The notes: generated by a model from the sequence alone, not told the origin. DNA of 64,000 nt from Micromonospora sp. CP22 (GCF_009712475.1 NZ_VCJO01000014.1:49823-113822); one strand, 5' to 3'; positions 33,361 to 42,100 are shown, numbered from the stretch's first letter. Made by a program: numbers and translations.

Positions 33361-34290
33361 TCAGATCTTCGTCGTCGGTCGCCAACCCGGAGACGGGGGT
33401 GGCGGTGACTCCTCGGCGTCAGGCCGCCGTCGAGGGTTTCGCGGCCGCACACCGAGACCGCTGCCTTGCCCGGGCGGGATGGCTGGCCCTGGTGTCGTGG
33501 CGAAGGTGACAGGTGCGTCGAAGGCGGCGCGGCGGGCGGCACGGCGGAGTGCGGCCAGGACGGCGGGTCCGACCAGGACGATGGCCATCACGGTGGTGAT
33601 GGCGCGGCCGGTGTCCCACCCGAAGGTGGAGGTGACGGCGGTGAACACGGCGAAGCGGTGCAGGTTGTCCAGCACCGGTGCCCCGGCGACGTAGGAGAGC
33701 TGGGTGTCCGCGCCGACGCCGAATGGCCAGAACCACAGGTTCATCAACAGCCCGTAGCCGTAGGCGGCGATCGCACCATAGCAAGCCAACACGGCGATCT
33801 CGGCCCGGCCCCGCAACCGGGCCGGCAGCAGCCCGGCGCCGAGGCCGATCCACGCGGCGGCCAGCATCTGGAACGGCAGCCACGGACCAACGCCGGCAGT
33901 GAGCAGGGCGGAGGCGAACAACGAGATCGCGCCGAGCAGGAACCCGAAGCCCGGCCCGAACACCCGGCCGGCGAGCACGAGCAGAAAGAACACCGTCTCG
34001 ATGCCGGCGGTGCCGGCGCCGAGCGGACGTAGGGCGGCGTTGACGGCGGCGAGCACGCCGAGCATCGCCAGGGCCTTGCTGTCGATGCCGCCGGAGCTGA
34101 GTTCGGCCAGGACGAGGGCCAGCAGGATCGGTAGTACGGCGACGAAGACCAGTGGCGCCTCGGTGGTCCGGGCCATGCTCTCGGGTTGGGCGGGCACGAA
34201 GAACGGCCAGCTGAAGGTGGCCAGCGCGGCGACGGAGGCCAGGACCAGCACGACGGCCGTACGCGGGGCGACCCGCAGGGCGGTCGTCAT
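33361..34290 (-). CDS. ECF transporter substrate-binding (S) component, predicted cobalamin
   Basis: A 309-residue membrane protein with about six helices between residues 10 and 255 (for example TAVVLVLASVAALATFSWPFF and FLLVLAGRVFGPGFGFLLGAISLF, each given in part). It also carries the GLLMNLWFWPFG signature seen in group I S components. A hydrophilic tail follows. It is the last gene of the riboswitch-led operon, and its start overlaps the ATPase stop (ATGA). The S unit sets substrate choice; cobalamin is inferred from the upstream riboswitch, not from ligand residues. A precursor such as cobinamide is possible. Confidence 0.8.
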   Translation of the reverse strand: MTTALRVAPRTAVVLVLASVAALATFSWPFFVPAQPESMARTTEAPLVFVAVLPILLALVLAELSSGGIDSKALAMLGVLAAVNAALRPLGAGTAGIETVFFLLVLAGRVFGPGFGFLLGAISLFASALLTAGVGPWLPFQMLAAAWIGLGAGLLPARLRGRAEIAVLACYGAIAAYGYGLLMNLWFWPFGVGADTQLSYVAGAPVLDNLHRFAVFTAVTSTFGWDTGRAITTVMAIVLVGPAVLAALRRAARRAAFDAPVTFATTPGPAIPPGQGSGLGVRPRNPRRRPDAEESPPPPSPGWRPTTKI

Positions 34291-35918
34291 CCTCGTGTCC
34301 CGGCCTCGGCCAGCGCGGCGGTGACCTGGTCCACGGTCAGCCAGGGCTGCGGTGCCAGCACCTTGGCCACCTGCGGGGCGAATGCGGGTGAGGCGAGCAT
34401 GACCTCGGCGGTGGTGCCGTCGGCCACGATCTCTCCCTGCGCCATCACGACGACCCGGTCGGCAAGGGTGGCGACGAGTTCGACGTCATGGGTGGCGACG
34501 ACGACCGTCCGACCTTCGGTGACCAGCCGCCGGACGATCGCGGTGAACTGCCGTTTGGCAAGGTAATCCAAGCCTCGGGTGGGCTCGTCGAGCAGCACGA
34601 CCGGTGGTGCGGCGGTGAGCTGGACGGCGAGCGCGAGGGCCAGCCGCTGCCCCTCCGACAGGTCCCGGGGATGCTGGTCGCCGGGCAGCGCGGGAGTGAG
34701 CTGGTCCAGCAGCGCCCGGCAGGTGCCCGCCGGTGCGTCGGACTCCCGGTCGGCCTGGGCACATTCGGCGTCCACCGTCTCCAGGTAGAGCAGGTCCCCC
34801 GGAGTCTGCGGGACCAGCCCGACCTGTCGTCGGGCACGACCGGCAGGCAGTGTCTTCGGGTCGGTGGCGCCGTCAGGTCCCGTGACGGTGACCGTGCCCC
34901 CTTGTCGGGGGCCGCTGCCCTGCACCGCCCAGAGCAGGCTGGACTTGCCGGAGCCGTTGCGGCCCATCAGCGCGACGACCTGGCCGGGATGAAGGTCGAG
35001 ATCGACGCCGGCCACGGCGATGGTTCCGGGGTAGCGCACCACAATGTTGCGGGCGGTCAGTGCCGGCGGACCATCCGGTGTGGGCGTGGCCGGGGGTGCC
35101 GGGGTGTCGGCGAGCCGCTGCCGAAGGTCCGACGCACGGCGGCGGGCGTCGCGTACGGACAGCGGCAGGGGCGTCCACCCGGCGGCACGGCCCAGGTCGA
35201 CAAGGGGTGGCGCGAGGTCGATGTCGGCGAGCACGGCGGCAGGTTCGCCGTCGATGACGGTGCCGTCGCCGGGCAGGTAGAGCAGCCGGTCGGCGTAGTG
35301 CACGACGCGTTCGAGGCGGTGTTCGGCCACCACGACGGTGACGCCGAGGTCGTGGACCAGGCGGGTGACGGCGGCCAGGACATCTTCCGCGGCGGTGGGG
35401 TCCAGGGCGGAGGTCGGCTCGTCGAGGACGAGCACCTGCGGGTGGCTGGTGAGCACGGCGCCGATGGCGACCCGCTGCTGCTGCCCGCCCGAGAGAGTTC
35501 GCAGCGGACGGTCCCGGAGCTCGGCGATGCCGAGCAGGTCGAGGGTCTCCTCGACGCGTTTACGCATGACCGGCGCCGGCAGGGCGAGTTGTTCCATGCC
35601 GTAGGCGAGTTCCTCTTCGACGGTGTCGGTGACGAAGCCGGCGAGGGGATCCTGGCCGACGACTCCGACGACGTCGGCGAGGTCACGGGGAGGGTGGCTG
35701 CGGGTGTCGCGGCCCTGCACGGTGACGGTGCCGTGGAGCGTGCCGCCGGTGAAGTGCGGCACCAGCCCGTTGATGGCCCGCAGCAGGGTCGACTTGCCGG
35801 CGCCGGTGCGGCCAGCGACCAGGCACAGCTCGCCCTCGGGGATGTGCAGGTTCACGTCGCGCAGCATCGGTTCGGAGGTTTCGGCGTAGTGGACGGTCAC
35901 CCGACTGAAATCGATCAA
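34287..35918 (-). CDS. ecfA: ECF transporter ATPase, EcfA1-EcfA2 fusion
   Basis: A 543-residue protein with two ABC ATPase domains in one chain. Domain 1 (about 1-225) has Walker A GRTGAGKST (36-44), signature LSGGQQQR and Walker B VLVLDEPTSALD. Domain 2 (about 285-520) has GRNGSGKSS, the divergent signature LSEGQRLALALA and VVLLDEPTRGLD. The fusion gives a fixed A1-A2 heterodimer that powers toppling of the S unit. Both ends overlap neighbouring genes by four bases, so T, A and S are strictly co-expressed. Confidence 0.93.
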   Translation of the reverse strand: MIDFSRVTVHYAETSEPMLRDVNLHIPEGELCLVAGRTGAGKSTLLRAINGLVPHFTGGTLHGTVTVQGRDTRSHPPRDLADVVGVVGQDPLAGFVTDTVEEELAYGMEQLALPAPVMRKRVEETLDLLGIAELRDRPLRTLSGGQQQRVAIGAVLTSHPQVLVLDEPTSALDPTAAEDVLAAVTRLVHDLGVTVVVAEHRLERVVHYADRLLYLPGDGTVIDGEPAAVLADIDLAPPLVDLGRAAGWTPLPLSVRDARRRASDLRQRLADTPAPPATPTPDGPPALTARNIVVRYPGTIAVAGVDLDLHPGQVVALMGRNGSGKSSLLWAVQGSGPRQGGTVTVTGPDGATDPKTLPAGRARRQVGLVPQTPGDLLYLETVDAECAQADRESDAPAGTCRALLDQLTPALPGDQHPRDLSEGQRLALALAVQLTAAPPVVLLDEPTRGLDYLAKRQFTAIVRRLVTEGRTVVVATHDVELVATLADRVVVMAQGEIVADGTTAEVMLASPAFAPQVAKVLAPQPWLTVDQVTAALAEAGTRG

Positions 35919-37156
35919 CGTTGGGCCTCCGACTCGCTGGTGTCACGCTTCGGCGAGCTGCGGGTCGTGCCGTTCGGTGCAATGAGTACCGGGCGGGGGG
36001 TGCGGTGAGCCGCGAGCGTCGGCGGCGATGCCAGCCAGGCCGGCGCGACCGCGACCGCGACGACCAGGAGCATCAGCGGGGTCAGCTCGGGCCAGGTGAG
36101 CGGGCTCACCGGCGGGTAGAGCCGGACCGGGTCCACGGATCCGGCCACCGCCATCACGACGGCGGTGGCCACCCCACAGCCGGCGACGACAACCTCCGTG
36201 ATCCGCCAGCGGTCCGGCCGGTAGCGACTGCGCCGGACCTGCCGGCCGGCCAGCAGCATCCCGGCGACGGCTGTCGCCAGCCCGACGATCAGCATCGGCA
36301 GACCGAGGTAGCCGGGCACGGTCGCGTCGAGCAGCCCGTACGTGCCGACGCAGACACCGACCAGTCCGGCGAGCACCAGCCCGCCGGTGAGGGCGCGCTG
36401 GCCGGCCGGTATCGCGGCGGTGCGGCCGTAGCCGCGCGAGTCCATGGCCGCGGCCAGGGCGAGGGATCGGTCCAGGGCGTCGGCCAGCACCGGCAGGGCG
36501 ATGCCCCGCAGGGCACGCAGACCCTGCCCGGCGGCGCCGCGCAACCGGCGGGCCCGGCGTACCCGCAGCACACTTTCCACAAGCTGTGGGGCCACCGACA
36601 ACGCGACCACCACGGCAGTGCTGACCGCGTACAGGGCGCCGGGGACCGCTTTCAGCAGGCGCTTCGGATTGGCCAGGGCGTTGGCGGCACCGAGGCAGAT
36701 GAGCATCGTCGCCAGGCGCAGCCCGTCGTAGAAGCCGCCGAGGAGCTGTTCGGCAGCGACCGGGCCGAACAGCCGGATGCCCGCCGCCCACGCCGGCAAC
36801 GGAATCTCCGGCAGGTGAAGCAGGACGTGGTCACCCTGGCCGCCGCCGAACACGAGGCGGAACACCACCCGCATAGCCACGATCACCGCGCCGAGGATCA
36901 GGTACATCCGGAACGCGAACGCCCAGGGGGCGTCACCTCGGCGGCGCACGACCACAAGCGCGGCGGCGGCGACGAGCAGGGCCAGCGGAAGCGGGTTGGT
37001 GGTGTGGCTGGCCGCGGTCGCCAGCCCGAGCGCCCACAGCCACCAGGCACCCGGGTGCAGGGCGCGGGGTAGCCGTCCCGCCCGGGCCGACCGGCTGTCA
37101 GGCGGTGTCACCGGTGTCTGTCGCCCCACCCCGTCGGCGGTGGCCTGGTCAGTCAT
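35915..37156 (-). CDS. ecfT: ECF transporter transmembrane (T) component
   Basis: A 413-residue membrane protein starting MTDQATADGVG. About seven or eight helices in total are seen. The EcfT coupling helices show the expected small-residue/Arg pattern: ESVLRVRRARRLRGAAGQG and ALAAAMDSRGYGR (the A-R-G type motif that contacts the ATPases). It transmits ATPase motion to the S component. Its start overlaps the upstream SCO2322-like gene by eight bases. The extra C-terminal helices after AMDSRGYGR make it longer than minimal EcfT proteins. Confidence 0.88.
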   Translation of the reverse strand: MTDQATADGVGRQTPVTPPDSRSARAGRLPRALHPGAWWLWALGLATAASHTTNPLPLALLVAAAALVVVRRRGDAPWAFAFRMYLILGAVIVAMRVVFRLVFGGGQGDHVLLHLPEIPLPAWAAGIRLFGPVAAEQLLGGFYDGLRLATMLICLGAANALANPKRLLKAVPGALYAVSTAVVVALSVAPQLVESVLRVRRARRLRGAAGQGLRALRGIALPVLADALDRSLALAAAMDSRGYGRTAAIPAGQRALTGGLVLAGLVGVCVGTYGLLDATVPGYLGLPMLIVGLATAVAGMLLAGRQVRRSRYRPDRWRITEVVVAGCGVATAVVMAVAGSVDPVRLYPPVSPLTWPELTPLMLLVVAVAVAPAWLASPPTLAAHRTPRPVLIAPNGTTRSSPKRDTSESEAQR

Positions 37157-38078
37157 CCGGCTCGGCGGTCCGCCGGCGGCGGGCGGCGACGATCCCGCCA
37201 CCCGCCAGCGCGACCAGCAGGAGCACCCCCGCCACGGTGCCCAGCGGGAGGCCGCCGGTGTCACGCGTGGCGCTGAACTCGGTCGCCGGGTACGAGTCCG
37301 TCGGATCGGCCGACGGGGCGACGGGCGCAGCCGCGAGCGGCGGAGCGGTGGCGGCCGTCGTCGGCACGGGTGAGCTGCCGGGCGGGGTCGCGGTGGCGGC
37401 GCCCACCGGTGGGGTCAGGGTGACCCCGGCCGGTGGGGTACCGCCCGACATCGTGGGTGCGTTCGGTGCACCGACGGCCGGTGGCGGGGCGACCGGTGGC
37501 GCAACCGACGGGGGACGCGCCGGCGCCGGTGCGGACGTGCGAGGCGCAGGCGGGGGCGCGGGTGGCGTGGTGCGCGGCGGCGGTGCGGGCCGGGCGGGGG
37601 CCACACCAGGTCGGGGTGCGCTGTCGGCCTTGCGGTTGAGCGAGAACGACCAGCCCTCGAAGCTGCCCGATGGTGGCTTGCGGTTGAGCACACCCTTGTC
37701 GCTGTAGGTCCAGGTACCCCCGTTCGGCGCGTGCCAGTATGACCAGTAGGCGCTGGCCGGCGGCGTGTCGACGCACTTCTCCGTGCTGGCCGAGGGTTTG
37801 CCCTCGATCCGGCAGATGAACCCCTCGCCCCAGCGCAGCGTGCCGGCGATCTGGAAGCCGGCGGCCTTCAACGCCGCCAGGCCGGTGGCCTGGTCGCCGG
37901 GGGCACACCGGACGACGGTACCGCCGCCGAGTTCCTTGAAGTCAACCACGACGGTCACGCCGGCAGCGTCAGGGCAGTACCCGGCGCTGCCGGCGGCCGC
38001 TGCCGGAGAGGGTCCGAAAAGGACACTGGAGGCGGCCACCGCGATGGCGATGGCGAGGCGGGTCGCCCGGGTGCTCAC
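37149..38078 (-). CDS. Secreted, membrane-anchored transcobalamin beta-domain-like protein
   Basis: A 309-residue exported protein. The signal peptide (about residues 1-29) ends in GPSPAAAAG. A globular domain of about 120 residues reads VTVVVDFKELGGGTVVRCAPG, then LAALKAAGFQIAGTLRWGEG and FICRIEGKPS, then YWSYWHAPNGGTWTYSDKG, with conserved cysteines. A 110-residue Pro/Ala linker follows, then a C-terminal helix and RRRR. I believe this is the SCO2322 type. The RWG...INGKP...YWSYW pattern resembles the DUF4430/transcobalamin C-terminal domain, which covers bound cobalamin. That assignment is inference. It is coupled to its neighbours by overlaps. Confidence 0.7.
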   Translation of the reverse strand: MSTRATRLAIAIAVAASSVLFGPSPAAAAGSAGYCPDAAGVTVVVDFKELGGGTVVRCAPGDQATGLAALKAAGFQIAGTLRWGEGFICRIEGKPSASTEKCVDTPPASAYWSYWHAPNGGTWTYSDKGVLNRKPPSGSFEGWSFSLNRKADSAPRPGVAPARPAPPPRTTPPAPPPAPRTSAPAPARPPSVAPPVAPPPAVGAPNAPTMSGGTPPAGVTLTPPVGAATATPPGSSPVPTTAATAPPLAAAPVAPSADPTDSYPATEFSATRDTGGLPLGTVAGVLLLVALAGGGIVAARRRRTAEPDD

Positions 38079-39532
38079 GTGGCCCGCCGACGGCCGAGCA
38101 GCAGCAGCACTACTCCCCCACCGAGCAGCAGCAGGGCGATGAGCACGTACCCGCCGATCGCCGCACCGGTGGTTGGCAGCCGGCCCGATCCGCCGGCGAC
38201 GGGACTGGTGACGGAGGCAGCGGGAGTCGGCGTCGTGGTGGGGGTCGGTGGCGTGCCGCTCGGGGAGGCGCTCGGTGTCGGGCTGCTGGTGAGCGAGGTG
38301 GTCGGCGTGGGCGACGCGGACGGCGACGGTGAGCCGGTCGGGCTGGATGAGGCGGTCGGCGTGGGTGGCACGGTGACCGATGGGGTGGGCTCGCCGGAGG
38401 GCGGCACGTCAAGGCCGATCCGGCCCAGCGGCACCTGGGCCAGCCCGAGTAGCGCTTGGGCGGTGGCGCGCCGCCACTGGTCCCGGAAGGTGTCGGCGAT
38501 GCCGTCGGCGACTGCCTCGGTCAACGCGTCGCTGGCGTAGGCGATGGCGCCGGCATCGGCCGCAGCGGCACCACCGTTGGCGGTGGTGAGCTGCAGCGCC
38601 GCCAAGGCTTCGGCGGCCCGTGCCGCTGCGGCGTCGCGCCCGGCCGCGGCCAGGGCCTGCCCGGCCAGGCCGGTGCTGTTGGAGTTCGCGCCGCTGGTCG
38701 GCCCCGACCCGCCGAACGACCCGTCGGCGCGTTGCTGCGCCACAAGCCAGTCGGCGCCGCGCTGAGCGGCCTCGTCCGCACCTGCGGCGTCGGTCGCGAG
38801 CAGTGCCTGCACGGCCATGGCGGTCGAGTCGACGTCGAGGGTGGCATTGGCCTGGGTGTCGCAGGACGGCGACGGTGCTCCGTCGACGTCGGGGTAAAGC
38901 CGGAAGCCGCCGGCCGTGCACTGCTGCTGAATGAGGAAGTCGACGGTTTCCTGCGGCGCGCCGCCGCTGCGGGCCAGACCCAACACGGCAAAGGACTGGT
39001 CGAAGGTATTGCTGGGGTCCGGGCCGGTGGCCTCGGTGGTTCGGCTGGTGATCCGCCCGCGCTGGTGCCCCGTGCCCGCCGCGGACAGCAGGGCCACAGT
39101 CTCGGCACGCAGGTCCCAGCCGCCGAAGTCGGTCGGATCGGCGCCTGCAGCAGAGGCCACGTAGAGCAGTTTCGCGGTGGCGCCACCGTCGGTGAAACCC
39201 TCGATGCCCCAGTCGTCGTAGCTGTTGTAGGACCGTACGTGCGCGGCGATCTGCGCCGTCGCCGCCTGCCGAGTAGAGCCGGCCACCCCGGTGGCGGCGA
39301 GAGCGATCACGCCGTCGATGCTCAGCCCCCAGTCCTCGGGAGTGAACGGTCCAGGCAGGACGCCGTCGACGTACTCCCCGGCGAGCCAGGTCGCAGCGTC
39401 GCGCGCGGCGGCGGTGTGGGTCGGCGATGGCGCGGCGGCCACGCCGAGGGGGGTGGTCGCGACGATGGCGAGCGCTGTGGCGGTGGCGGCGCCGAGACCG
39501 GCGCCGACGCGCCGGAGCGGGAACGTGGGCAT
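38075..39532 (-). CDS. LPXTG-anchored alpha/alpha-barrel protein (transcobalamin alpha-domain-like)
   Basis: A 485-residue exported protein with a signal peptide (about 1-34). The core of about 330 residues consists of prenyltransferase/squalene-cyclase-type helix-pair repeats (NTFDQSFAVLGLARSGG, CTAGGFRLYPDVDGAPSPSC, VDSTAMAVQALLATD, QRADGSFGGSGPTSGANSNS). A Ser/Thr/Pro wall-spanning linker and a sortase signal LPTTGAAIGG with C-terminal helix and RRR follow. The fold type is that of the alpha6/alpha6 domain of intrinsic factor and transcobalamin. It is first in the ECF operon behind a cobalamin riboswitch and is predicted to bind cobalamin at the surface. Confidence 0.75.
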   Translation of the reverse strand: MPTFPLRRVGAGLGAATATALAIVATTPLGVAAAPSPTHTAAARDAATWLAGEYVDGVLPGPFTPEDWGLSIDGVIALAATGVAGSTRQAATAQIAAHVRSYNSYDDWGIEGFTDGGATAKLLYVASAAGADPTDFGGWDLRAETVALLSAAGTGHQRGRITSRTTEATGPDPSNTFDQSFAVLGLARSGGAPQETVDFLIQQQCTAGGFRLYPDVDGAPSPSCDTQANATLDVDSTAMAVQALLATDAAGADEAAQRGADWLVAQQRADGSFGGSGPTSGANSNSTGLAGQALAAAGRDAAAARAAEALAALQLTTANGGAAAADAGAIAYASDALTEAVADGIADTFRDQWRRATAQALLGLAQVPLGRIGLDVPPSGEPTPSVTVPPTPTASSSPTGSPSPSASPTPTTSLTSSPTPSASPSGTPPTPTTTPTPAASVTSPVAGGSGRLPTTGAAIGGYVLIALLLLGGGVVLLLLGRRRAT

Positions 39533-39639
39533 GAGGGGTGCCTTTCGCAGAGCGGTCGGTGAAAGCTCCGGAAGGCACCGACGGGCGGCATCCGCTCGCG
39601 TGGCCGCGACGAGATGCGGTACCTCGGTTACCCGGACTC

Positions 39640-39790
39640 CACCCTGTAGACCTCGACAGTGGAAGCCGCTCGTCCTGTGCGGGGCATTCCGGCTCGCGAG
39701 GCGGTGCTCGCTCACGGTTGCGGGTCAGCGTCGGCTTCTACCGACTTCCCCCCGTACGGGACGTATTCAGTTGTGTACCCGGCGCACCGG
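39640..39790 (-). promoter_or_regulatory. Cobalamin riboswitch controlling the ECF operon
   Basis: On the minus strand GGGGGGAAGTCGGTAGAAGC, then CGACGCTGACCCGCAACCGTGA (core 39753-39712), matches the conserved B12-box region of cobalamin riboswitches. A peripheral stem region and GAGCCGGAATGCCCCGC follow. About 110 bases separate it from the ATG at 39532. With adenosylcobalamin bound it should turn the operon off. Ends are approximate. Confidence 0.88.
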
Positions 39791-39879
39791 GTGTCGCCAC
39801 CGTACCGCCGGTCACCTCTCGGCGCCAGCGTGGCGGGCGACACCCGGCACGTCCACGGCTCGTGAAGGGTACACGCAGG

Positions 39880-40368
39880 TCAGGGGGCGGTGATGCTGGG
39901 TGCCGCGCCGGAGCCGAAGGACCAGCCCTCGACCGTGCCCGGGGCCGGGTTGTAGCTGGTCGCCCCCAACGTGCTGTACGTCCAGGAGGCGCCGCTGCCG
40001 GAGGCGTGCCAGTACGACCAGTACGCGCTGGCCGGCGGGGTGTTGATGCAGGGTTCCGTCGCGGCGGTCGGCTTGCCGTTGATCCGGCAGACGAAGGCCA
40101 ACCCCCATCGCTGCGTACCGGTCACGGTGAAGCCTGCGCCCTGCAGGGCGGCCAGGCCCGTGGCCGGGTCACCGAGCGCGCACGCCACCTGGACGCCGCC
40201 GCCGAGCGCACCGTAGTCGACCACCACGGTGACCCCCGACGTCCCGGTGCACGCGGCGGCCTGCGCGGCCCGTGGAGACGGCTCGACAGCAATCAACCCG
40301 ACGGCGACGACAGCCACCGCCACGATGCTCGCCAGCCACCGACGGACAGGTTCATAGACCTGGGACAT
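39880..40368 (-). CDS. Secreted transcobalamin beta-domain-like protein (soluble form)
   Basis: A 162-residue exported protein with a signal peptide (to about residue 37, SPRAAQAAA). One globular domain closely resembles that of the 37149-38078 product: VTVVVDYGALGGGVQVACALG, LAALQGAGFTVTGTQRWGLA, FVCRINGKPTA, CINTPPASAYWSYWHA, GTVEGWSFG. It has neither a proline linker nor an anchor, so it should be released. It follows the soluble alpha-type gene by 37 bases in the second riboswitch operon. Predicted to act as the second lobe of a secreted cobalamin binder. Confidence 0.7.
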   Translation of the reverse strand: MSQVYEPVRRWLASIVAVAVVAVGLIAVEPSPRAAQAAACTGTSGVTVVVDYGALGGGVQVACALGDPATGLAALQGAGFTVTGTQRWGLAFVCRINGKPTAATEPCINTPPASAYWSYWHASGSGASWTYSTLGATSYNPAPGTVEGWSFGSGAAPSITAP

Positions 40369-40405
40369 GAGCACTCCTTCTAATGGGACGGAATCTGCCG
40401 GCCGG

Positions 40406-41449
40406 TCAGCGGCAGGGCAGAGTGGGTGCGCCGGCGGTCGCGGTGACAGTGGAGAGCCGGGCATATCCGGTGCCGGCCAGGCCGAGAACAGCCTGCGCGG
40501 TGGCGCGGGGGGCGGTACCGGGATCGAAGACGCCGCCGTCGAAGTCGACAGCGCCCCGGTCGGCGACCGGGGCGGCACACCCGACCTGAAGATCGGCCAG
40601 GAACACGCGGGCCCGGAGCCAAGCCAGCGGCCGGCCGCCGTCGCGCAGCGCCTGGGCGGCCAGTCCGGTGCTGTTGGCGTTCGCGACCCCACCGGCGTTG
40701 GTGAACCCACCGTCGGCGCGTTGCACCGAGAGCAGCCAGTGCAGCCCTGCGGCGGCATCAGCCTTACGACCGGCGGCCCGCAACGCCTGCACCGCGACGG
40801 CCGTCACATCCACATCGGACACACAGACCGGCTGCGCGGGCAGCAGCGGATAGCCGCCGTCGGGGCACCGGGTACCCGCCAGCCATCCAGCGGCGGTCGC
40901 CGGCACACCTTGCGCGGTGCGGTCCAGCGCGAGAATCGCGAAGGACTGGCTGAACGCGTTGCTGAAATCACCCCACGCCGACCGGTCGGTGAACCGGCCG
41001 CCGGGCGTCTGGAGCGAATCCAGCCGGGCGATGAGGTCGACACCGCCGACGTCGGTCGGGTCACCGCCGCGGACCGCGACGGCGAGAGCGAGCTTGGCGG
41101 TCGCGCCCGCGTACGCCTCGGTGGTGCCGTCACCGATGTACCCGTCACGCACGTCCGGCCGGGTGGCCCAGGCCAGGGCTTGCGCGCCGAAGTCGTCGGC
41201 TACACCGGCGGCGGCGAACGCGAAGACCGCGTCCAGGGTCAACCCCTGGTCCGGGTACGTGACCCCGTCGAAGACGGCCTCGAAACGTTCACCGTCGACC
41301 AACTGTCGGGCCAACCATCCGGCGGCGGCATCCGTCCGGACGGCACCGGCCTGTGCGGGTGCGGCGTTCGTGGATGTGCTGAGAGTGAGGGCGGCGAGTA
41401 TCCCGCAGAGCAGGGCGAGCAGGCGGTGCCGGCCCAGGCGAACGACCAT
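40406..41449 (-). CDS. Secreted alpha/alpha-barrel protein (soluble transcobalamin alpha-domain-like)
   Basis: A 347-residue exported protein with a signal peptide ending in STSTNAAPAQAG. Its helix-pair repeats parallel the LPXTG-anchored protein: LTLDAVFAFAAAGVAD, NAFSQSFAILALDR, RCPDGGYPLLPAQPVC, VDVTAVAVQALRAAG, QRADGGFTNAGGVANANS. Matching aromatic/Gly turns and a cysteine pair are kept. It ends shortly after the barrel with no wall signal. It is first in the second cobalamin-riboswitch operon. The paired soluble and anchored versions suggest release, capture and hand-over; this is inference. Confidence 0.72.
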   Translation of the reverse strand: MVVRLGRHRLLALLCGILAALTLSTSTNAAPAQAGAVRTDAAAGWLARQLVDGERFEAVFDGVTYPDQGLTLDAVFAFAAAGVADDFGAQALAWATRPDVRDGYIGDGTTEAYAGATAKLALAVAVRGGDPTDVGGVDLIARLDSLQTPGGRFTDRSAWGDFSNAFSQSFAILALDRTAQGVPATAAGWLAGTRCPDGGYPLLPAQPVCVSDVDVTAVAVQALRAAGRKADAAAGLHWLLSVQRADGGFTNAGGVANANSTGLAAQALRDGGRPLAWLRARVFLADLQVGCAAPVADRGAVDFDGGVFDPGTAPRATAQAVLGLAGTGYARLSTVTATAGAPTLPCR

Positions 41450-41539
41450 CGGTTGGCGCCTTTCCGGCCCGGCGGTCGTCGAGACCCGGCCCGCCGTGAT
41501 GCTGCGGCGGGCCGGCCTCCGACCCGTGGGCCACGACGG

Positions 41540-41690
41540 GTGGGGAGCAGAGACTCGCGAGTACGGCAGGTGATCGGGCTCGCCACCAGGGATGCTCCCT
41601 GGCGGCCTACCGTTGCGGGCCAGCGCCGGACTTCGACCGGACTTCCCCCGCACGCACACGCGGTTGTTCAGTTGTCGCGCCAGTCTCGTT
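41540..41690 (-). promoter_or_regulatory. Cobalamin riboswitch controlling the soluble binder operon
   Basis: On the minus strand GGGGGAAGTCCGGTCGAAGT, then CCGGCGCTGGCCCGCAACGGTAG (core 41649-41607), is the B12-box region. The later conserved element is GAGCCCGATCACCTGCCGT near 41580-41560. A hairpin (CCGGCCCGCCG / CGGCGGGCC) follows between 41490 and 41530, a possible expression platform before the start at 41449. Confidence 0.9.
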
Positions 41691-41884
41691 CGCCGCACGG
41701 CCACTGTCAATCAGCGACCGTACGTGCACCATGGGTAGCCGCTTCGCGGCGTGGCCACGGTCTCGCTCCAGCACATCCCGCTCCCGCTGAACCGGCCACC
41801 GGCACAGGTGGACCGCCGAGGGAGACAGCTCACAGCGAGCACCAGGCCGCCCCGCTGAGCGGCCGGGTCGGGATAGGGTGACCG

Positions 41885-42100
41885 ACGGCGCTGGTTCGCC
41901 CGGCCGTTGCTGGTGGGGCGTCGTAAGAGGGAACCCGGTGAGAATCCGGGACTGCCCCGCAGCGGTGAGTGGGAACGACAGCCGTCACCACGCACTGGGC
42001 CCCCCGGCCTGGGAAGCGACGGCCAGTAGGAGACCGGACGGGTCCGGCACCGCCCACGAGTCCGAAGACCTGCCCGCGCTGCGGACACAAGGTGTGTGCG
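41885..42100 (+). promoter_or_regulatory. Cobalamin riboswitch facing the thioesterase gene
   Basis: GAGGGAACCCGGTGAGAATC followed by CGGGACTGCCCCGCAGCGGTGA is the classic conserved core. GGCCAGTAGGAGACCGG-type stems and GAGTCCGAAGACCTGCC (42058-42074) complete the element. It lies about 110 bases before the next start on this strand, a hotdog thioesterase, which is not a known B12-regulated gene. Either the original target was lost or the thioesterase is under B12 control. Confidence 0.9.
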
